Assembly (NCBI RefSeq): GCF_010725725.1
Contig: NZ_AP022599.1
Coordinates: 930,001-994,000 of the forward strand
Length of the DNA stretch: 64,000 nucleotides
Origin: Mycolicibacterium pulveris
Lineage (GTDB): Bacteria; Actinomycetota; Actinomycetes; Mycobacteriales; Mycobacteriaceae
Reading direction: 5' to 3'
The translations under genes and the position numbers were made by a program. Below, piece after piece: positions 9,352 through 19,794 of this stretch. How positions within the stretch are numbered: the stretch's first letter is position 1; every line of letters starts with the position of its first letter. The notes under the pieces are model-generated. The model did no database searches, was not told the origin of the DNA, and worked only from the letters and a program-made list of their open reading frames with translations.

Positions 9352-10215
9352 ATGACCCTGCGCGCCCCGATCCACCTCGGCTCCGGCGAACCGATGCTTT
9401 TGCTGCACCCGTTCATGATGTCGCAGAGCGTGTGGAAAGACGTCGCACCGCTGATTGCTGGAGTCGATGTCGCCGACCCGACCGCTCCGGCCACGGGCCG
9501 CTACGAGGTCTACGCGCCCACCATGCCTGGTCACAACGGCGGGGTGAAGGGCCGCTTCTTCCTGGACACCGTGGAGCTCGCCGACGACATGGAACGCCGC
9601 ATGGACGAGCTGGGTTGGGACACCGCTCACATCGTCGGCAACTCGCTGGGCGGCTGGGTCGCGTTCGAGCTGGAGCGTCGTGGCCGGGCGCGCACGCTGA
9701 CCGGGATCGCGCCCGCGGGTGGCTGGAGCCGCTTCACCCCCGCCAAGTTCGAGATCGTGTTCAAGTTCGTCGCCGGCCTGCCGGTCTGGCTGATCGCGAA
9801 GGCGCTGGGACCGCGCGCCCTGCGCCTGCCGTTCGCCCGGCAGCTGGCGTACGTGCCGGTCAGCGCAGGCCCCGAGGGGCTGTCCGACGAGGACCTGTTG
9901 GTCATCATCGACGACGTCACCCACTGCCCGGCCTACTACCAGCTGCTGCTCAAGTCGCTGTTGCTGCCGGGGCTGCGAGAACTGACCGAGAGCGCCGCGC
10001 CCGTCCACCTGGTGATCTGCGAGAAGGACCGGGTGCTGCCGCATCCCCGGTTCACGCGGCACTTCACCGAGCACCTGCCCGAGCACACCGAGATCACCCA
10101 CCTCGACGGCGTCGGGCACATCCCGATGTTCGAGGCCCCCGAGCGCGTCGCCGAAACGATCGTCGAGTTCGTCGACCGCAACGCCGCGCCGCCGCCGCGC
10201 AAGGCTGTGATGTAG
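9352..10215 (+). CDS. Alpha/beta hydrolase
   Basis: A 287-residue cytosolic hydrolase. The oxyanion region is LLLHPFMMSQSVW, the nucleophile elbow is GNSLGGW with S98, the acid is the Asp in CEKDRVLP, and the catalytic His is in DGVGHIPMFEAPERV. The substrate is unknown; the fold covers esterases, lipases and epoxide hydrolases. The ATG at 9352 was chosen because the first strand follows at once. The gene is divergent from exonuclease III (48 bases apart) and convergent with icd1, its stop lying five bases from the stop of that gene. It corresponds in position to the Rv3337/Rv3338 region. Confidence 0.85.
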   Translation: MTLRAPIHLGSGEPMLLLHPFMMSQSVWKDVAPLIAGVDVADPTAPATGRYEVYAPTMPGHNGGVKGRFFLDTVELADDMERRMDELGWDTAHIVGNSLGGWVAFELERRGRARTLTGIAPAGGWSRFTPAKFEIVFKFVAGLPVWLIAKALGPRALRLPFARQLAYVPVSAGPEGLSDEDLLVIIDDVTHCPAYYQLLLKSLLLPGLRELTESAAPVHLVICEKDRVLPHPRFTRHFTEHLPEHTEITHLDGVGHIPMFEAPERVAETIVEFVDRNAAPPPRKAVM

Positions 10216-10220
10216 CCGGG

Positions 10221-11438
10221 CTAACGTAGCTCCTTCTCAAAGTTCTCGGCGATCGACTCGAAGAACACCTCGGTGGTCTGCCACTGCTGCTCCGGGCCGA
10301 TCAGCAATGCCAGGTCCTTGGTCATCTGACCGCCCTCGACCGTGCCGATCACCACCTCTTCGAGCGTTTCGGCGAACTCGATCACCGCGGGGGTGTCATC
10401 CAGTTTGCCGCGGTGCGCCAGGCCCCTGGTCCACGCGAAGATCGAGGCGATCGGGTTGGTCGACGTCGGCTTGCCCTGCTGGTACTGCCGGTAGTGCCGG
10501 GTGACGGTGCCGTGCGCGGCCTCGGCCTCCACGGTCCTGCCGTCCGGGGTCATCAGCACCGACGTCATCAGCCCCAGCGAGCCGAAACCCTGTGCGACCG
10601 TGTCGGACTGCACATCGCCGTCGTAGTTCTTGCAGGCCCACACGTAGCCGCCCTCCCACTTGAGGCTGGCGGCCACCATGTCATCGATCAGCCGGTGCTC
10701 GTATGTCAGCCCTTCGGCGTCGAACTTGTCTTTGTACTCCTCGTCGAAGATGCGCTGGAACTCGTCCTTGAACATCCCGTCGTAGCCCTTGAGGATGGTG
10801 TTCTTCGTCGACAGGTACACCGGATACTTCTGCTGCAGCGCAAAATTGAACGTCGAACGCGCGAAGTCCTGGATGGACCTGCGGAAGTTGTACATGCCCA
10901 TGATGACGCCGCCGCCCTCGGGGATGGACACCACGTCGTGAACCATCGGCTCGCTGCCGTCGTCGGGGGTGAACGTGACGGTGAACGTGCCGGGCCGGTC
11001 GACCTTGGTGTTGAAGGCGCGGTACTGGTCGCCGAATGCGTGGCGGCCGATGATGATCGGCTTGGTCCAGCCCGGCACCAGCCGCGGCACGTTCTTGATC
11101 ACGATCGGGGCCCGGAAGATGGTGCCGCCCAGAATGTTCCGGATGGTCCCGTTGGGCGACTGCCACATCTTCTTCAGCCCGAACTCCTTGACCCTGGCCT
11201 CGTCGGGCGTGATCGTGGCGCATTTGACCCCGACCCCGTGGCGCTTGATCGCCTCGGCCGCCTCGATGGTGACCTGGTCGTCGGTGGCGTCACGGTTCTC
11301 GATGCCGAGGTCGTAGTAGTCCAGGTTGATGTCGAGGTAGGGGTAGATGAACGTGTCCTTGATGAGCTTCCAGATGACGCGGGTCATCTCGTCGCCATCG
11401 AGTTCGACTACCGTGCCTTCGACTTTGACCTTGGCCAT
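10221..11438 (-). CDS. icd1: NADP-dependent isocitrate dehydrogenase, homodimeric type
   Basis: A 405-residue TCA-cycle enzyme converting isocitrate to 2-oxoglutarate with NADP+. It is of the eukaryote-like subfamily. The opening [18 protein letters not shown], the substrate motif [16 protein letters not shown] and the metal-binding [10 protein letters not shown] all match. The [15 protein letters not shown] segment belongs to the cofactor site. It lies 46 bases downstream of a monomeric isocitrate dehydrogenase on the same strand, so the two isoenzymes may be cotranscribed. In M. tuberculosis the two genes are, from memory, far apart (Rv3339c and Rv0066c). Confidence 0.95.
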   Translation of the reverse strand: MAKVKVEGTVVELDGDEMTRVIWKLIKDTFIYPYLDINLDYYDLGIENRDATDDQVTIEAAEAIKRHGVGVKCATITPDEARVKEFGLKKMWQSPNGTIRNILGGTIFRAPIVIKNVPRLVPGWTKPIIIGRHAFGDQYRAFNTKVDRPGTFTVTFTPDDGSEPMVHDVVSIPEGGGVIMGMYNFRRSIQDFARSTFNFALQQKYPVYLSTKNTILKGYDGMFKDEFQRIFDEEYKDKFDAEGLTYEHRLIDDMVAASLKWEGGYVWACKNYDGDVQSDTVAQGFGSLGLMTSVLMTPDGRTVEAEAAHGTVTRHYRQYQQGKPTSTNPIASIFAWTRGLAHRGKLDDTPAVIEFAETLEEVVIGTVEGGQMTKDLALLIGPEQQWQTTEVFFESIAENFEKELR

Positions 11439-11484
11439 GCGGCCACATTACAAGCCGGCCCCGCCGGGCAAGGCCCAGCTAGGG

Positions 11485-13725
11485 CTACTGAGCAGTAACG
11501 GACTCCAGCGTGGCGTTCAGCGTCTTGCTCGGCCGCATCACCGCGGTGGTCTTCTCCGGATCGGGGTAGTAGTAACCGCCGATGTCGACCGAATTGCCTT
11601 GCACCTCGGTGAGTTCGGTGACGATGGTGTCCTCGTTCTTGGCCAGCTCCTCGGCCAACGACGCGAAATGTTCGGCGAGTTCCTTGTTCTCGGTCTGCGC
11701 GGCCAGCTCCAGGGCCCAGTACATCGCGAGGTAGAACTGGCTGCCGCGGTTGTCGAGCTCCCCGGTCTTGCGCGACGGGCTCTTGTTGTTGTCCAGCAGC
11801 TTGCCGATCGCGGAGTCCAGCGTCTTGCCCAGTAGCGCCGCCGCCTTGTTGTCGGTCTTGCGGCCCAGGTCCTCGAAACACGCTCCGAGCGCGAGGAATT
11901 CCCCGAGCGAATCCCAGCGCAGGTGGTTCTCCTCCACCAGCTGCTTGACGTGCTTGGGCGCCGAACCGCCCGCGCCGGTCTCATACATTCCGCCGCCGGC
12001 CATCAGCGGCACGATCGAGAGCATCTTGGCGCTGGTGCCCAGCTCCAGGATCGGGAACAGGTCGGTCAGATAGTCGCGCAGGATGTTGCCGGTCACCGCG
12101 ATGGTGTCCTGGCCGCGGATGAGCCGTTCCAGGGTGTACCGCATCGCCCACACCTGCGGCATGATCTGGATGTGTAGGCCCTCGGTGTCGTGATCCTGCA
12201 GGTAGGCCTTGACCTTCTTGCGCAGCTCCACCTCGTGCGGGCGTTCGGTGTCCAGCCAGAACAACGCGGTCATGCCGGAGGCCCTGGCCCGGGTGACGGT
12301 CAGCTTCACCCAGTCCCGGATCGCGGCGTCCTTGACGATCGGCATGCGCCATATGTCGCCGGTCTCCACGTTCTGGGTCATCAGCACCTCGCCGGTGTCG
12401 ATGTCGACGATGTCGGCCACGCCGTCCTCGGGGACTTCGAACGTCTTGTCGTGGCTGCCGTACTCCTCGGCCTGCTGCGCCATCAACCCGACATTGGGCA
12501 CGGTGCCCATGGTCGTCGGATCGAACTGCCCGTGGGTCTTACAGAAGTTGATCATCTCCTGATAGATCCGCGAGAACGTCGACTCGGGGTTGACCGCCTT
12601 GGTGTCCTTGAGCTTCCCGTCGGCGCCGTACATCTTGCCGCCGGCGCGGATCATCGCGGGCATCGAGGCGTCCACGATGACGTCGCTGGGCGAGTGGAAG
12701 TTGGTGATCCCGCGCGCCGAGTCGACCATCGCCAGCTCCGGGCGGGTCTCGTGACAGCGGTGCAGATCATCGATGATCTCGTCACGCAGTGAGGCAGGCA
12801 GGGATTCGATCTTGTCGTAGAGGTCCGAGAGCCCGTTGTTGACGTTGACGCCGAGCTCGTCGAACAGCTCCTGGTGCTTGGCGAACGCGTCCTTATAGAA
12901 GATCTTGACCGCGTGGCCGAACACGATCGGGTGGCTGACCTTCATCATGGTGGCCTTGACGTGCAGCGAGAACATCACGCCGGTCTTGTAGGCGTCCTGC
13001 ATCTGCTGTTCGTAGAAGTCGCACAGCGCCTTTCGGCTCATGAACATGCTGTCGATGATGTCGCCCTCGTCGAGCTTCACTTCGGGCTTGAGCACGATCG
13101 TTTCGCCGCCCTTGGTGTTCAGCACCATCTTGACCTTGCGCGGCCGGTCCAGCGTCATCGACTTCTCACCGGCGTAGAAGTCGCCACCCCGCATCGTGGC
13201 CACGTGGGTGCGCGACGCCTGCGACCACTCCGCCATGCTGTGCGGGTTCTTGCGCGCGTACTCCTTGACCGCCTTCGGCGCGCGCCGGTCCGAGTTGCCC
13301 TCCCGCAGAACGGGGTTCACGGCACTGCCCAGCACCTTGGCGTAGCGCTCCTTGATCGCCTTTTCCTCGTCGGTCTTCGGGTCCCCGGGGTAGTCCGGAA
13401 CCGCGTAGCCCTTGCCCTGCAGCTCCTTGATCGCGGCCACCAGCTGCGGCACCGATGCGCTGATGTTGGGCAGTTTGATGATGTTGGTGTCCGGCAGCTG
13501 CGTGAGCCGGCCCAGCTCGCCGAGGTTGTCGGGCACCCGCTGCTCTTCGGTCAGGTAGTCGCCGAACTCCGCCAGGATGCGGGCCGCCACCGAGATGTCG
13601 CTGGTCTTGATCTCGATACCGGCGGGCTCGGCGAAGGTGCGGATGATCGGCAGGAACGCGTAGGTCGCGAGCAGCGGCGCCTCGTCGGTCAGCGTGTAGA
13701 TGATGGTTGGCTGCGCAGCACTCAT
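11485..13725 (-). CDS. icd2: NADP-dependent isocitrate dehydrogenase, monomeric type
   Basis: A 746-residue single-chain isocitrate dehydrogenase, unrelated in length to the dimeric type and typical of actinobacteria and some proteobacteria. The opening [19 protein letters not shown], the central [19 protein letters not shown] and [11 protein letters not shown] (cofactor region) are hallmarks. The ATG complementing 13723-13725 follows a GAAGAGAGA Shine-Dalgarno; an in-frame ATG seven codons earlier lacks one. It catalyses the same step as the neighbouring icd1. The promoter must lie in 13726-13850, divergent from the methionine riboswitch. Confidence 0.96.
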   Translation of the reverse strand: MSAAQPTIIYTLTDEAPLLATYAFLPIIRTFAEPAGIEIKTSDISVAARILAEFGDYLTEEQRVPDNLGELGRLTQLPDTNIIKLPNISASVPQLVAAIKELQGKGYAVPDYPGDPKTDEEKAIKERYAKVLGSAVNPVLREGNSDRRAPKAVKEYARKNPHSMAEWSQASRTHVATMRGGDFYAGEKSMTLDRPRKVKMVLNTKGGETIVLKPEVKLDEGDIIDSMFMSRKALCDFYEQQMQDAYKTGVMFSLHVKATMMKVSHPIVFGHAVKIFYKDAFAKHQELFDELGVNVNNGLSDLYDKIESLPASLRDEIIDDLHRCHETRPELAMVDSARGITNFHSPSDVIVDASMPAMIRAGGKMYGADGKLKDTKAVNPESTFSRIYQEMINFCKTHGQFDPTTMGTVPNVGLMAQQAEEYGSHDKTFEVPEDGVADIVDIDTGEVLMTQNVETGDIWRMPIVKDAAIRDWVKLTVTRARASGMTALFWLDTERPHEVELRKKVKAYLQDHDTEGLHIQIMPQVWAMRYTLERLIRGQDTIAVTGNILRDYLTDLFPILELGTSAKMLSIVPLMAGGGMYETGAGGSAPKHVKQLVEENHLRWDSLGEFLALGACFEDLGRKTDNKAAALLGKTLDSAIGKLLDNNKSPSRKTGELDNRGSQFYLAMYWALELAAQTENKELAEHFASLAEELAKNEDTIVTELTEVQGNSVDIGGYYYPDPEKTTAVMRPSKTLNATLESVTAQ

Positions 13726-13830
13726 GTTCTCTCTTCCGGGCGTCACGATCAGGATCGGGGGGAACCTCGCCTACCAGTATTCCGTGGTCCCCGACGCTAC
13801 GCGTGGCCACCTCCGCCGGGCGCCCACCTG

Positions 13831-13859
13831 TTGGCACTTCTTTGCTTCGATGGGATAAG
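13831..13859 (+). promoter_or_regulatory. Sigma-A-like promoter of the metY-metX transcript
   Basis: TTGGCA (13831-13836) and GATAAG (13854-13859) are 17 bases apart, and the riboswitch aptamer begins about 11 bases downstream at 13870. The predicted start falls just before the aptamer, as needed for a riboswitch leader. The rest of the 359-base gap between icd2 and metY holds the riboswitch (13870-13990) and its expression region. I see no further gene there. Confidence 0.5.
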
Positions 13860-13869
13860 CTTCGTCACA

Positions 13870-13990
13870 GGTCATGAGCGCCAGCGACAAGCCCCGGCTT
13901 GCTGGCCGGCAACCCTCCAACCGCGGTGGGGTGCCCCGGGTGATGACCAGGTTGAGTACCCACTGACAAGTGGTACCGGCAAGCGCGGGT
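13870..13990 (+). promoter_or_regulatory. SAM-IV riboswitch upstream of metY
   Basis: GGTCATGAGCGCCAGCG, followed by CCGGCTTGCTGGCCGGCAA, CCGCGGTGGGGTGCCCCGGG and TGATGACCAGGTTGAG, matches the SAM-IV aptamer of actinobacteria in order and spacing. The closing stem GGTCAT/ATGACC is evident. A further GGTCCGT/ACGGGCC hairpin (about 13988-14006) before the gene may be the expression platform. The aptamer binds S-adenosylmethionine and should reduce metY expression when methionine is plentiful. The same arrangement precedes metY homologues in other mycobacteria, to my knowledge. Confidence 0.9.
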
Positions 13991-14084
13991 CCGTTGTGAC
14001 GGGCCCCCAGAGAGACAGGTGGAGGTCCGGCGTGCGCATGTGTCGCTGAAATCCGCCCCCGGCCACATCACAACAGGAGAAACC

Positions 14085-15440
14085 ATGAGCACCGACAACC
14101 AGGCTGACGATCCCACCGCGCACTGGGCGTTTGAGACCAAACAGGTCCACGCCGGCCAGACGCCCGATCCGGCGACGAACGCGCGGGCCCTGCCGATCTA
14201 TCAGACCACCAGCTTCACGTTCGACAGCACCGAGCATGCCGCCGCGCTGTTCGGGTTGGCCGAGCCCGGCAACATCTACACCCGGATCATGAACCCGACC
14301 CAGGACGCCGTCGAGCAGCGCATCGCCGCCCTGGAAGGCGGGGTGGCCGCGCTGTTTCTGGCGTCCGGCCAGGCGGCGTCGCACTTCGCGATCCTCAACA
14401 TCGCCCACACCGGCGACCACATCGTGTCCAGCCCGCGCCTGTACGGCGGCACCTACAACCTGTTCCACTACACGTTCCCCAAGATCGGCATCGAGGTCGG
14501 CTTCGTGGAGGACCCCGACGACCTGGAGTCCTGGCGCGCCGCGGCCCGGCCGAACACCAAGGCGTTCTTCGCCGAGACGATCTCCAACCCGCAGATAGAC
14601 GTGCTCGACATCCCTAACGTCGCGGCCGTCGCGCACGACGTCGGGGTTCCGCTGATCGTCGACAACACCATCGCGACGCCGTACCTGCTGCAGCCCATCA
14701 GCCACGGCGCCGACATCGTCGTGCACTCGGCCACCAAGTACCTCGGCGGCCATGGCACCACGATCGCGGGTGTCATCGTCGACGGCGGCACCTTCGACTG
14801 GACCAACGGCAACTTCCCCGGGTTCACCACCCCCGATCCCAGCTACCACGGTGTGGTGTACGCCGAACTCGGCCCGCCGGCGTTCGCGCTGAAGGCCCGG
14901 GTGCAGCTGCTGCGTGATCTGGGCTCGGCCGCCTCCCCGTTCAACGCGTTCCTGATCGCCCAGGGGTTGGAGACGCTGAGCCTGCGCGTCGAGCGTCATG
15001 TCGAGAACGCCCAGCGCGTCGCCGAGTACCTGGCCGGGCACGACGCGGTCCTCTCGGTGAACTACGCCGGGCTGCCCAGCTCGCCGTGGCATGCACTGGC
15101 AAACAAGCTGCTGCCCAAGGGAACCGGGGCGGTGCTGGCCTTCGAGCTGGCCGGCGGCGTTGACGCCGGGAAGGCGTTCGTCAACGCGCTGACGCTGCAC
15201 AGCCACGTCGCCAACATCGGCGACGTGCGGTCGCTGGTGATCCATCCGGCGTCGACGACCCACGCGCAGCTCTCCCCTGAGGAGCAGCTGGCCACCGGCG
15301 TCACCCCGGGACTGGTGCGTCTGGCCGTCGGGATCGAGGGCATCGACGACATCCTGGCCGACCTCGAGCGCGGCTTCGCCGCGGCCAAGCCGTTCTCGAC
15401 CGCGGGGCCCACGGACCCCAAGACCACGGCGGCGTTCTGA
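14085..15440 (+). CDS. metY: O-acetylhomoserine sulfhydrylase (aminocarboxypropyltransferase)
   Basis: A 451-residue PLP enzyme of the Cys/Met metabolism family. It makes homocysteine from O-acetylhomoserine and sulfide in the direct sulfhydrylation route. The PLP lysine is K218 in [11 protein letters not shown], the pyridine-binding Asp is D193 in [10 protein letters not shown], and SGQAASH at about 94-100 contacts the phosphate. A clear AGGAGA precedes the ATG at 14085. It is the first gene after the SAM-IV riboswitch, and its stop overlaps the metX start by one base (TGATG), so the pair is translationally coupled. The M. tuberculosis orthologue is labelled metC (Rv3340). Confidence 0.95.
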   Translation: MSTDNQADDPTAHWAFETKQVHAGQTPDPATNARALPIYQTTSFTFDSTEHAAALFGLAEPGNIYTRIMNPTQDAVEQRIAALEGGVAALFLASGQAASHFAILNIAHTGDHIVSSPRLYGGTYNLFHYTFPKIGIEVGFVEDPDDLESWRAAARPNTKAFFAETISNPQIDVLDIPNVAAVAHDVGVPLIVDNTIATPYLLQPISHGADIVVHSATKYLGGHGTTIAGVIVDGGTFDWTNGNFPGFTTPDPSYHGVVYAELGPPAFALKARVQLLRDLGSAASPFNAFLIAQGLETLSLRVERHVENAQRVAEYLAGHDAVLSVNYAGLPSSPWHALANKLLPKGTGAVLAFELAGGVDAGKAFVNALTLHSHVANIGDVRSLVIHPASTTHAQLSPEEQLATGVTPGLVRLAVGIEGIDDILADLERGFAAAKPFSTAGPTDPKTTAAF

Positions 15441-16573
15441 TGACCCTCACTGATTTCGAGGCCGATGTGCCAGCTTTGACTCTTCCCGCCGAAGGCGAGA
15501 TCGGCATTGTCGACGTCGGGCCGCTGACGCTCGAGAGCGGCGCCGTCATCGACGACGTGCAGATCGCCGTGCAACGTTGGGGCGAGTTGTCGCCCGAGCG
15601 CGACAACGTGGTGATGGTGCTGCACGCGCTGACCGGAGATTCCCACATCACCGGCCCCGCCGGACCCGGCCACCCGACGCCGGGCTGGTGGGACGGCATC
15701 GCCGGGCCCGGCGCCGCGATCGACACCGACCGGTGGTGCGCGGTGGCCACCAACGTGCTGGGCGGTTGCCGCGGCTCGACGGGTCCCAGCTCGCTGCACC
15801 GCGACGGAAAGCCGTGGGGCTCAAGGTTTCCCCATGTGACGGTGCGCGACCAGGTCGAGGCCGACATCGCCGCGCTCAAGGCGTTGGGCATCACCGAGGT
15901 CGCCGCGGTGGTCGGCGGCTCGCTGGGTGGTGCCCGCGCGCTGGAGTGGATGGTCGGGCATCCCGACAAGGTCCGCTCGGCGCTGCTGCTCGCGGTCGGC
16001 GCCCGCGCCACCGCCGATCAGATCGGCACGCAGAGCACGCAGATCGCCGCGATCAAGGCCGACCCGAACTGGCACGGCGGCGACTACTACGACACCGGCA
16101 CGTCACCCGACGTCGGCATGAGCATCGCCCGGCGCATCGCGCACCTGACGTATCGGGGTGAGGTGGAGCTGGACAACCGCTTCGGCAACGATCCGCAGGG
16201 CACCGAGAATCCCCGCGCAGGCGGCCGTTACGCGGTGCAAAGCTACCTCGAGCATCAGGGCGCCAAGCTGGTCGCGCGTTTCGACGCGGGCACCTACGTG
16301 GCGCTCACCGAATCGCTGTCCAGCCACGACGTCGGCCGCGGCCGCGGTGGCGTCGAGGCCGCGCTGCGCGGCTGTCCGGTGCCTGCGCTGGTCGGCGGGA
16401 TCACCTCGGACCGGCTGTATCCGCTGCGGTTGCAGGAGGAACTGGCCGAGCTGCTGCCCAACTGCGGCGGGCTGCAGGTTGTCGACTCGATCTACGGCCA
16501 CGACGGCTTTCTGGTCGAGATGGAGGCGGTCGGCAAGCTGATCCGCCAGACGCTGGAGTTGGCCTCGAAATGA
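15440..16573 (+). CDS. metX: Homoserine O-acetyltransferase
   Basis: A 377-residue alpha/beta-hydrolase-fold enzyme that acetylates homoserine with acetyl-CoA, giving the substrate for MetY. The nucleophile is S161 in [13 protein letters not shown], the CRGSTGPSS motif is at about 110-118, and the His of the triad is in [10 protein letters not shown] near the C-terminus. The start overlaps the metY stop by one base. It shares the SAM-IV-controlled transcript, so sulfide assimilation into homocysteine is regulated as a unit. Confidence 0.95.
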   Translation: MTLTDFEADVPALTLPAEGEIGIVDVGPLTLESGAVIDDVQIAVQRWGELSPERDNVVMVLHALTGDSHITGPAGPGHPTPGWWDGIAGPGAAIDTDRWCAVATNVLGGCRGSTGPSSLHRDGKPWGSRFPHVTVRDQVEADIAALKALGITEVAAVVGGSLGGARALEWMVGHPDKVRSALLLAVGARATADQIGTQSTQIAAIKADPNWHGGDYYDTGTSPDVGMSIARRIAHLTYRGEVELDNRFGNDPQGTENPRAGGRYAVQSYLEHQGAKLVARFDAGTYVALTESLSSHDVGRGRGGVEAALRGCPVPALVGGITSDRLYPLRLQEELAELLPNCGGLQVVDSIYGHDGFLVEMEAVGKLIRQTLELASK

Positions 16574-16580
16574 CGGCGCG

Positions 16581-17312
16581 GTGACCCGCTCGGATCAGCG
16601 GCGCTCGCTGTCGTTCGGCGCGGAGGCCGCGGCGTACGAGCGCGGCAGACCGTCGTATCCGCCGGAGGCCATCGACTGGTTGCTGCCGTCGGACGCGCGC
16701 GACGTGCTGGATCTGGGTGCAGGCACGGGCAAGCTGACCACGCGGCTGGTGGAACGCGGCCTGGATGTGGTTGCCGTCGACCCCATCCCGGAAATGCTTG
16801 AGCTGCTGAGTAATTCGCTGCCGGACACGCCGGCGCTGCTCGGCACCGCGGAGGAGATCCCGTTGCCTGACGACAGCGTCGACGCCGTGCTGGTAGCGCA
16901 GGCCTGGCACTGGTTCGACCCGGATCGCGCGGTCAAGGAGGTGGCCAGGGTGCTGCGTCCCGGAGGCAGGCTCGGGCTGGTGTGGAACACCCGCGACGAA
17001 CGGATGGGCTGGGTCAAGGAACTCGGCCGCATCATCGGCCACGAGGACGACCCGTTCACCAACCGGGTGACGCTGCCCGAGCCGTTCACCAATGTGGCGC
17101 GCCATCAGGTGGAATGGACGAACTATCTGACGCCGCAGGCCCTCATCGATCTGGTCGCCTCGCGCAGCTACTGCATCACCTCGCCGGAGAAGGTGCGCGT
17201 CAAGACGCTCGACCAGGTGCGCGAGCTGCTGGCCACCCATCCCGCGCTGGCCAACGCGACGGGCTTGGCGCTGCCCTATGTCACCGTCTGCATCCGCGCC
17301 GAACTCACCTGA
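16581..17312 (+). CDS. Class I SAM-dependent methyltransferase
   Basis: A 243-residue cytosolic methyltransferase. The SAM-binding motif I is VLDLGAGTGKLTTRL (about residues 37-51), followed by the acidic VVAVDPIPEM strand and ALLVLV-type motif IV region VDAVLVAQAWHWF. The start is a GTG at 16581, only 7 bases after the metX stop, so it probably shares the metYX mRNA and would be under SAM riboswitch control. The methyl acceptor is unknown. It corresponds to Rv3342 in position and type. The family resembles UbiE/trans-aconitate type enzymes, but this does not fix the substrate. Confidence 0.85.
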   Translation: MTRSDQRRSLSFGAEAAAYERGRPSYPPEAIDWLLPSDARDVLDLGAGTGKLTTRLVERGLDVVAVDPIPEMLELLSNSLPDTPALLGTAEEIPLPDDSVDAVLVAQAWHWFDPDRAVKEVARVLRPGGRLGLVWNTRDERMGWVKELGRIIGHEDDPFTNRVTLPEPFTNVARHQVEWTNYLTPQALIDLVASRSYCITSPEKVRVKTLDQVRELLATHPALANATGLALPYVTVCIRAELT

Positions 17313-17326
17313 TCTGTACCCCCTTA

Positions 17327-17389
17327 CGCCCAAACTGAAGTTGTGCGCACAAACACCGAGAGGCGGCGTGCACAAGCTCAGTTTCGGCG
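17327..17389. terminator. Intergenic palindrome between convergent genes, probable bidirectional terminator
   Basis: CGCCCAAACTGAAGTTGTGC (17327-17346) pairs with GCACAAGCTCAGTTTCGGCG (17370-17389) at 17 of 20 positions, across a 23-base loop. It fills the gap between the stop of the methyltransferase (17312) and the stop of the opposing DUF3017 gene (17395). The position fits a two-way terminator. Confidence 0.6.
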
Positions 17390-17394
17390 CAGGA

Positions 17395-17688
17395 CTAACT
17401 GGTGCCCAACGGGTCGATGGTCCAGGCGATGTAAAGCATCGCTGCGCTGACCGTCGCGGTGGTGACGAAGTCGATCGGCTTGCTGCGCACCGCCAACAGC
17501 CCCGCCCGCTCGTCGGGCAGAACCAACCGCAGCACCGCGGCGGCGCCGACGCCGATCGCGATGACCAACGCGCCGCGCCGCCAGTACCCCGCGACCACGA
17601 GCCCGAACGCCGCGACGAAAACCAGGCCGACCAACCAGATGGGCCACTGCCCGGCGAACACCTTGCGGGCGAACTCCTTTGCGGTCAC
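17395..17688 (-). CDS. DUF3017 small membrane protein
   Basis: A 97-residue protein with three hydrophobic segments (about 15-35, 40-58 and 76-92) and the characteristic [29 protein letters not shown] and [13 protein letters not shown]. The function of this actinobacterial family is unknown. I chose the GTG complementing 17686-17688 because it overlaps the folD stop by four bases (GTGA), which couples it to folD. A longer upstream reading would run inside folD. The folD-DUF3017 pairing is conserved in mycobacteria (Rv3356c-Rv3355c). Confidence 0.82.
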   Translation of the reverse strand: MTAKEFARKVFAGQWPIWLVGLVFVAAFGLVVAGYWRRGALVIAIGVGAAAVLRLVLPDERAGLLAVRSKPIDFVTTATVSAAMLYIAWTIDPLGTS

Positions 17689-18551
17689 GTCGCGGCGAGG
17701 GCTTCCGCGCGTTCCACGACGTTTGTCAACAGGAACGCCCGGGTGAGCGGTCCGACCCCGCCGGGATTGGGCGAGACGTGCCCGGCGACCTCCCACACGC
17801 CGGGGTGCACGTCACCGACGAGCTTGCCGTTCTCGTCGCGGCTGACACCAACGTCGACGACGGCTGCGCCGGCACGCACCATCTCGGCCGTCACCATGTG
17901 CGGCACCCCGGCGGCGGCGACGATGATGTCGGCCTGCCGGGTCAACGCGGGAAGATCACGGGTTCCGGTGTGGCACAACGTGACCGTCGCGTTCTCCGAG
18001 CGACGGGTCAGCAGCAGCCCCAGCGGCCTGCCCACCGTGACGCCGCGCCCGATCACCACCACGTGCGCGCCCGCGATCGGCACCTCGTAGCGGCGCAGCA
18101 GATGCACGATGCCGCGCGGGGTGCACGGCAGCGGCGCGGGTTCGTTGAGCACCAGCCGGCCCAGGTTCGTCGGGTGCAGACCGTCGGCGTCCTTGCCCGG
18201 GTCCACCCGCTCCAGCGCGGCGTTCTCGTTCAGCCCCCGCGGCAGCGGCAGCTGCACGATGTAGCCGGTGCACTGCGGGTTGGCGTTGAGTTCGTCGATG
18301 GTCGCGTCGAGCTCGGCCTGGCTGATGTCGGCAGGCAGGTCGCGACGGATCGATGTGATGCCGACCTTCGCGCAGTCGGCGTGCTTGCCGCGGACATAGG
18401 CGTGCGACCCGGGGTCGTCGCCGACGAGCACCGTGCCGAGGCCGGGTGTGCGCCCGGCCGCGGTCAGGGCCGCAACCCGTTCGGAGAGGTCGACGAAGAT
18501 CTCGTCGCGCGTGGCCTTACCGTCTAGCGTGATCGCACCCACGGGGGTCAT
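17685..18551 (-). CDS. folD: Bifunctional methylenetetrahydrofolate dehydrogenase/cyclohydrolase
   Basis: A 288-residue cytosolic enzyme that interconverts 5,10-methylene-, 5,10-methenyl- and 10-formyl-tetrahydrofolate with NADP+. The catalytic lysine motif is [10 protein letters not shown], the substrate loop is [12 protein letters not shown], the dinucleotide motif is [13 protein letters not shown], and the closing [13 protein letters not shown] is invariant in the family. The ATG complementing 18549-18551 or the GTG three codons later (VGAITLDGK) could be the start. The divergent oxidoreductase begins only 18 bases away. The gene supplies one-carbon units close to the methionine genes. Confidence 0.94.
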   Translation of the reverse strand: MTPVGAITLDGKATRDEIFVDLSERVAALTAAGRTPGLGTVLVGDDPGSHAYVRGKHADCAKVGITSIRRDLPADISQAELDATIDELNANPQCTGYIVQLPLPRGLNENAALERVDPGKDADGLHPTNLGRLVLNEPAPLPCTPRGIVHLLRRYEVPIAGAHVVVIGRGVTVGRPLGLLLTRRSENATVTLCHTGTRDLPALTRQADIIVAAAGVPHMVTAEMVRAGAAVVDVGVSRDENGKLVGDVHPGVWEVAGHVSPNPGGVGPLTRAFLLTNVVERAEALAAT

Positions 18552-18569
18552 TGTGGCAGGCTTCCCGTT

Positions 18570-19790
18570 ATGGACACTCCCCGGAATGTGTTCACCCCGG
18601 CCAAGCTGGGCCCGGTGACGCTGCGCAACCGCATCATCAAGGCGGCGACGTTCGAGGCGTGCACGCCGAACGCGCTCGTCACCGACGACCTGATCACCTA
18701 CCACCGGCTGCCGGCCGCCGGCGGCGTCGGCATGACGACGGTGGCGTATCTGGCGGTGAGGCCGGGCGGGCGCACCGAGGGCAGGCAGATCTACTGGCGC
18801 CCCGAGGCGATCCCGGGGCTGCGCAGGCTCACCGCCACGATCCACGCCGAGGGCGCGGCGATCAGCGCGCAGATCGGTCACGCCGGACCGGTGGCCGACG
18901 CGCGCTCGAACAAGACCACCGCGTACGCGCCGGTGCGGTTCTTCAACCCGCTGGCGATGCGCTTCGCCAAGAAGGCCAGCCGCGACGACATCGACGACAT
19001 CATGGCCGCCCATGCCGACGCGGCCCGGTTCGCAATCGATGCCGGGTTCGACGCCGTCGAAATCCATCTCGGCCACAACTACTTCGCCAGCTCGTTTCTG
19101 AGCCCGCTGATCAACCGCCGCACCGACGAGTTCGGTGGCTCGCTGGAGAACCGCGCCAAGGTGGCCCGCGGCACCGTGCTGGCGGTGCGCCGCGCGGTGG
19201 AGAAGGCGGGCACCCCGATCGCGGTCACCGCCAAACTCAACATGGCCGACGGGGTGCGTGGCGGCATCTCCCTCGAGGAGTCGTTGCAGACGGCCAAGTG
19301 GCTCGAGGAGGACGGCGGCCTGGACGCCATCGAGCTCACCGCGGGCAGCTCTCTGGTCAACCCGATGTACCTGTTCCGTGGCGGCGCCCCCGTCAAGGAG
19401 TTCGCGAACGCCTTCAAACCGCCGCTGCGTTGGGGTATCCGGATGACCGGCAAGAAGTTCTTCCGCGAGTACCCCTACCGCGAGGCGTATCTGCTGCGCG
19501 ACGCCAAGCAGTTCCGCGCCGAGCTGAAGATGCCGTTGATCCTGCTCGGCGGCATCACCAACCGCGAAACGATGGACCTGGCGATGGCCGAGGGGTTCGA
19601 CTTCGTCGCGATGGGTCGCGCGCTGCTCGCCGAGCCGGATCTGATCAACCGGATCCAGGCCGACGGCGACAAGCACTCGGTGTTCTCCGCGTGCACGCAC
19701 TGCAACCAGTGCATGGCCACGATCTACAGCCAGACCCGCTGCGTGGTGACCGGCTCGCCGCACTACTCCTCGGTGGGCACGCCCGGCTGA
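18570..19790 (+). CDS. Old yellow enzyme-type NADH:flavin oxidoreductase with a Cys cluster
   Basis: A 406-residue FMN TIM-barrel enzyme. [10 protein letters not shown] (about 94-103), [23 protein letters not shown] and the phosphate-binding [16 protein letters not shown] segments are standard for the family. Unlike classical OYE proteins, the C-terminus has [17 protein letters not shown]. This Cys spacing recalls the 4Fe-4S site of 2,4-dienoyl-CoA reductase-like members, yet the extra C-terminal FAD domain of those enzymes is missing. Reduction of an activated double bond is likely; the substrate is unknown. It corresponds to Rv3359 and is divergent from folD with a very short gap. Confidence 0.87.
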   Translation: MDTPRNVFTPAKLGPVTLRNRIIKAATFEACTPNALVTDDLITYHRLPAAGGVGMTTVAYLAVRPGGRTEGRQIYWRPEAIPGLRRLTATIHAEGAAISAQIGHAGPVADARSNKTTAYAPVRFFNPLAMRFAKKASRDDIDDIMAAHADAARFAIDAGFDAVEIHLGHNYFASSFLSPLINRRTDEFGGSLENRAKVARGTVLAVRRAVEKAGTPIAVTAKLNMADGVRGGISLEESLQTAKWLEEDGGLDAIELTAGSSLVNPMYLFRGGAPVKEFANAFKPPLRWGIRMTGKKFFREYPYREAYLLRDAKQFRAELKMPLILLGGITNRETMDLAMAEGFDFVAMGRALLAEPDLINRIQADGDKHSVFSACTHCNQCMATIYSQTRCVVTGSPHYSSVGTPG

Positions 19791-19794
19791 TCCG

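Noticed and set aside
9304..10119. Long open frame upstream of exonuclease III on the minus strand
   Set aside because: It mirrors the hydrolase gene codon by codon (a high-GC shadow); the exonuclease domain begins at about 9303.
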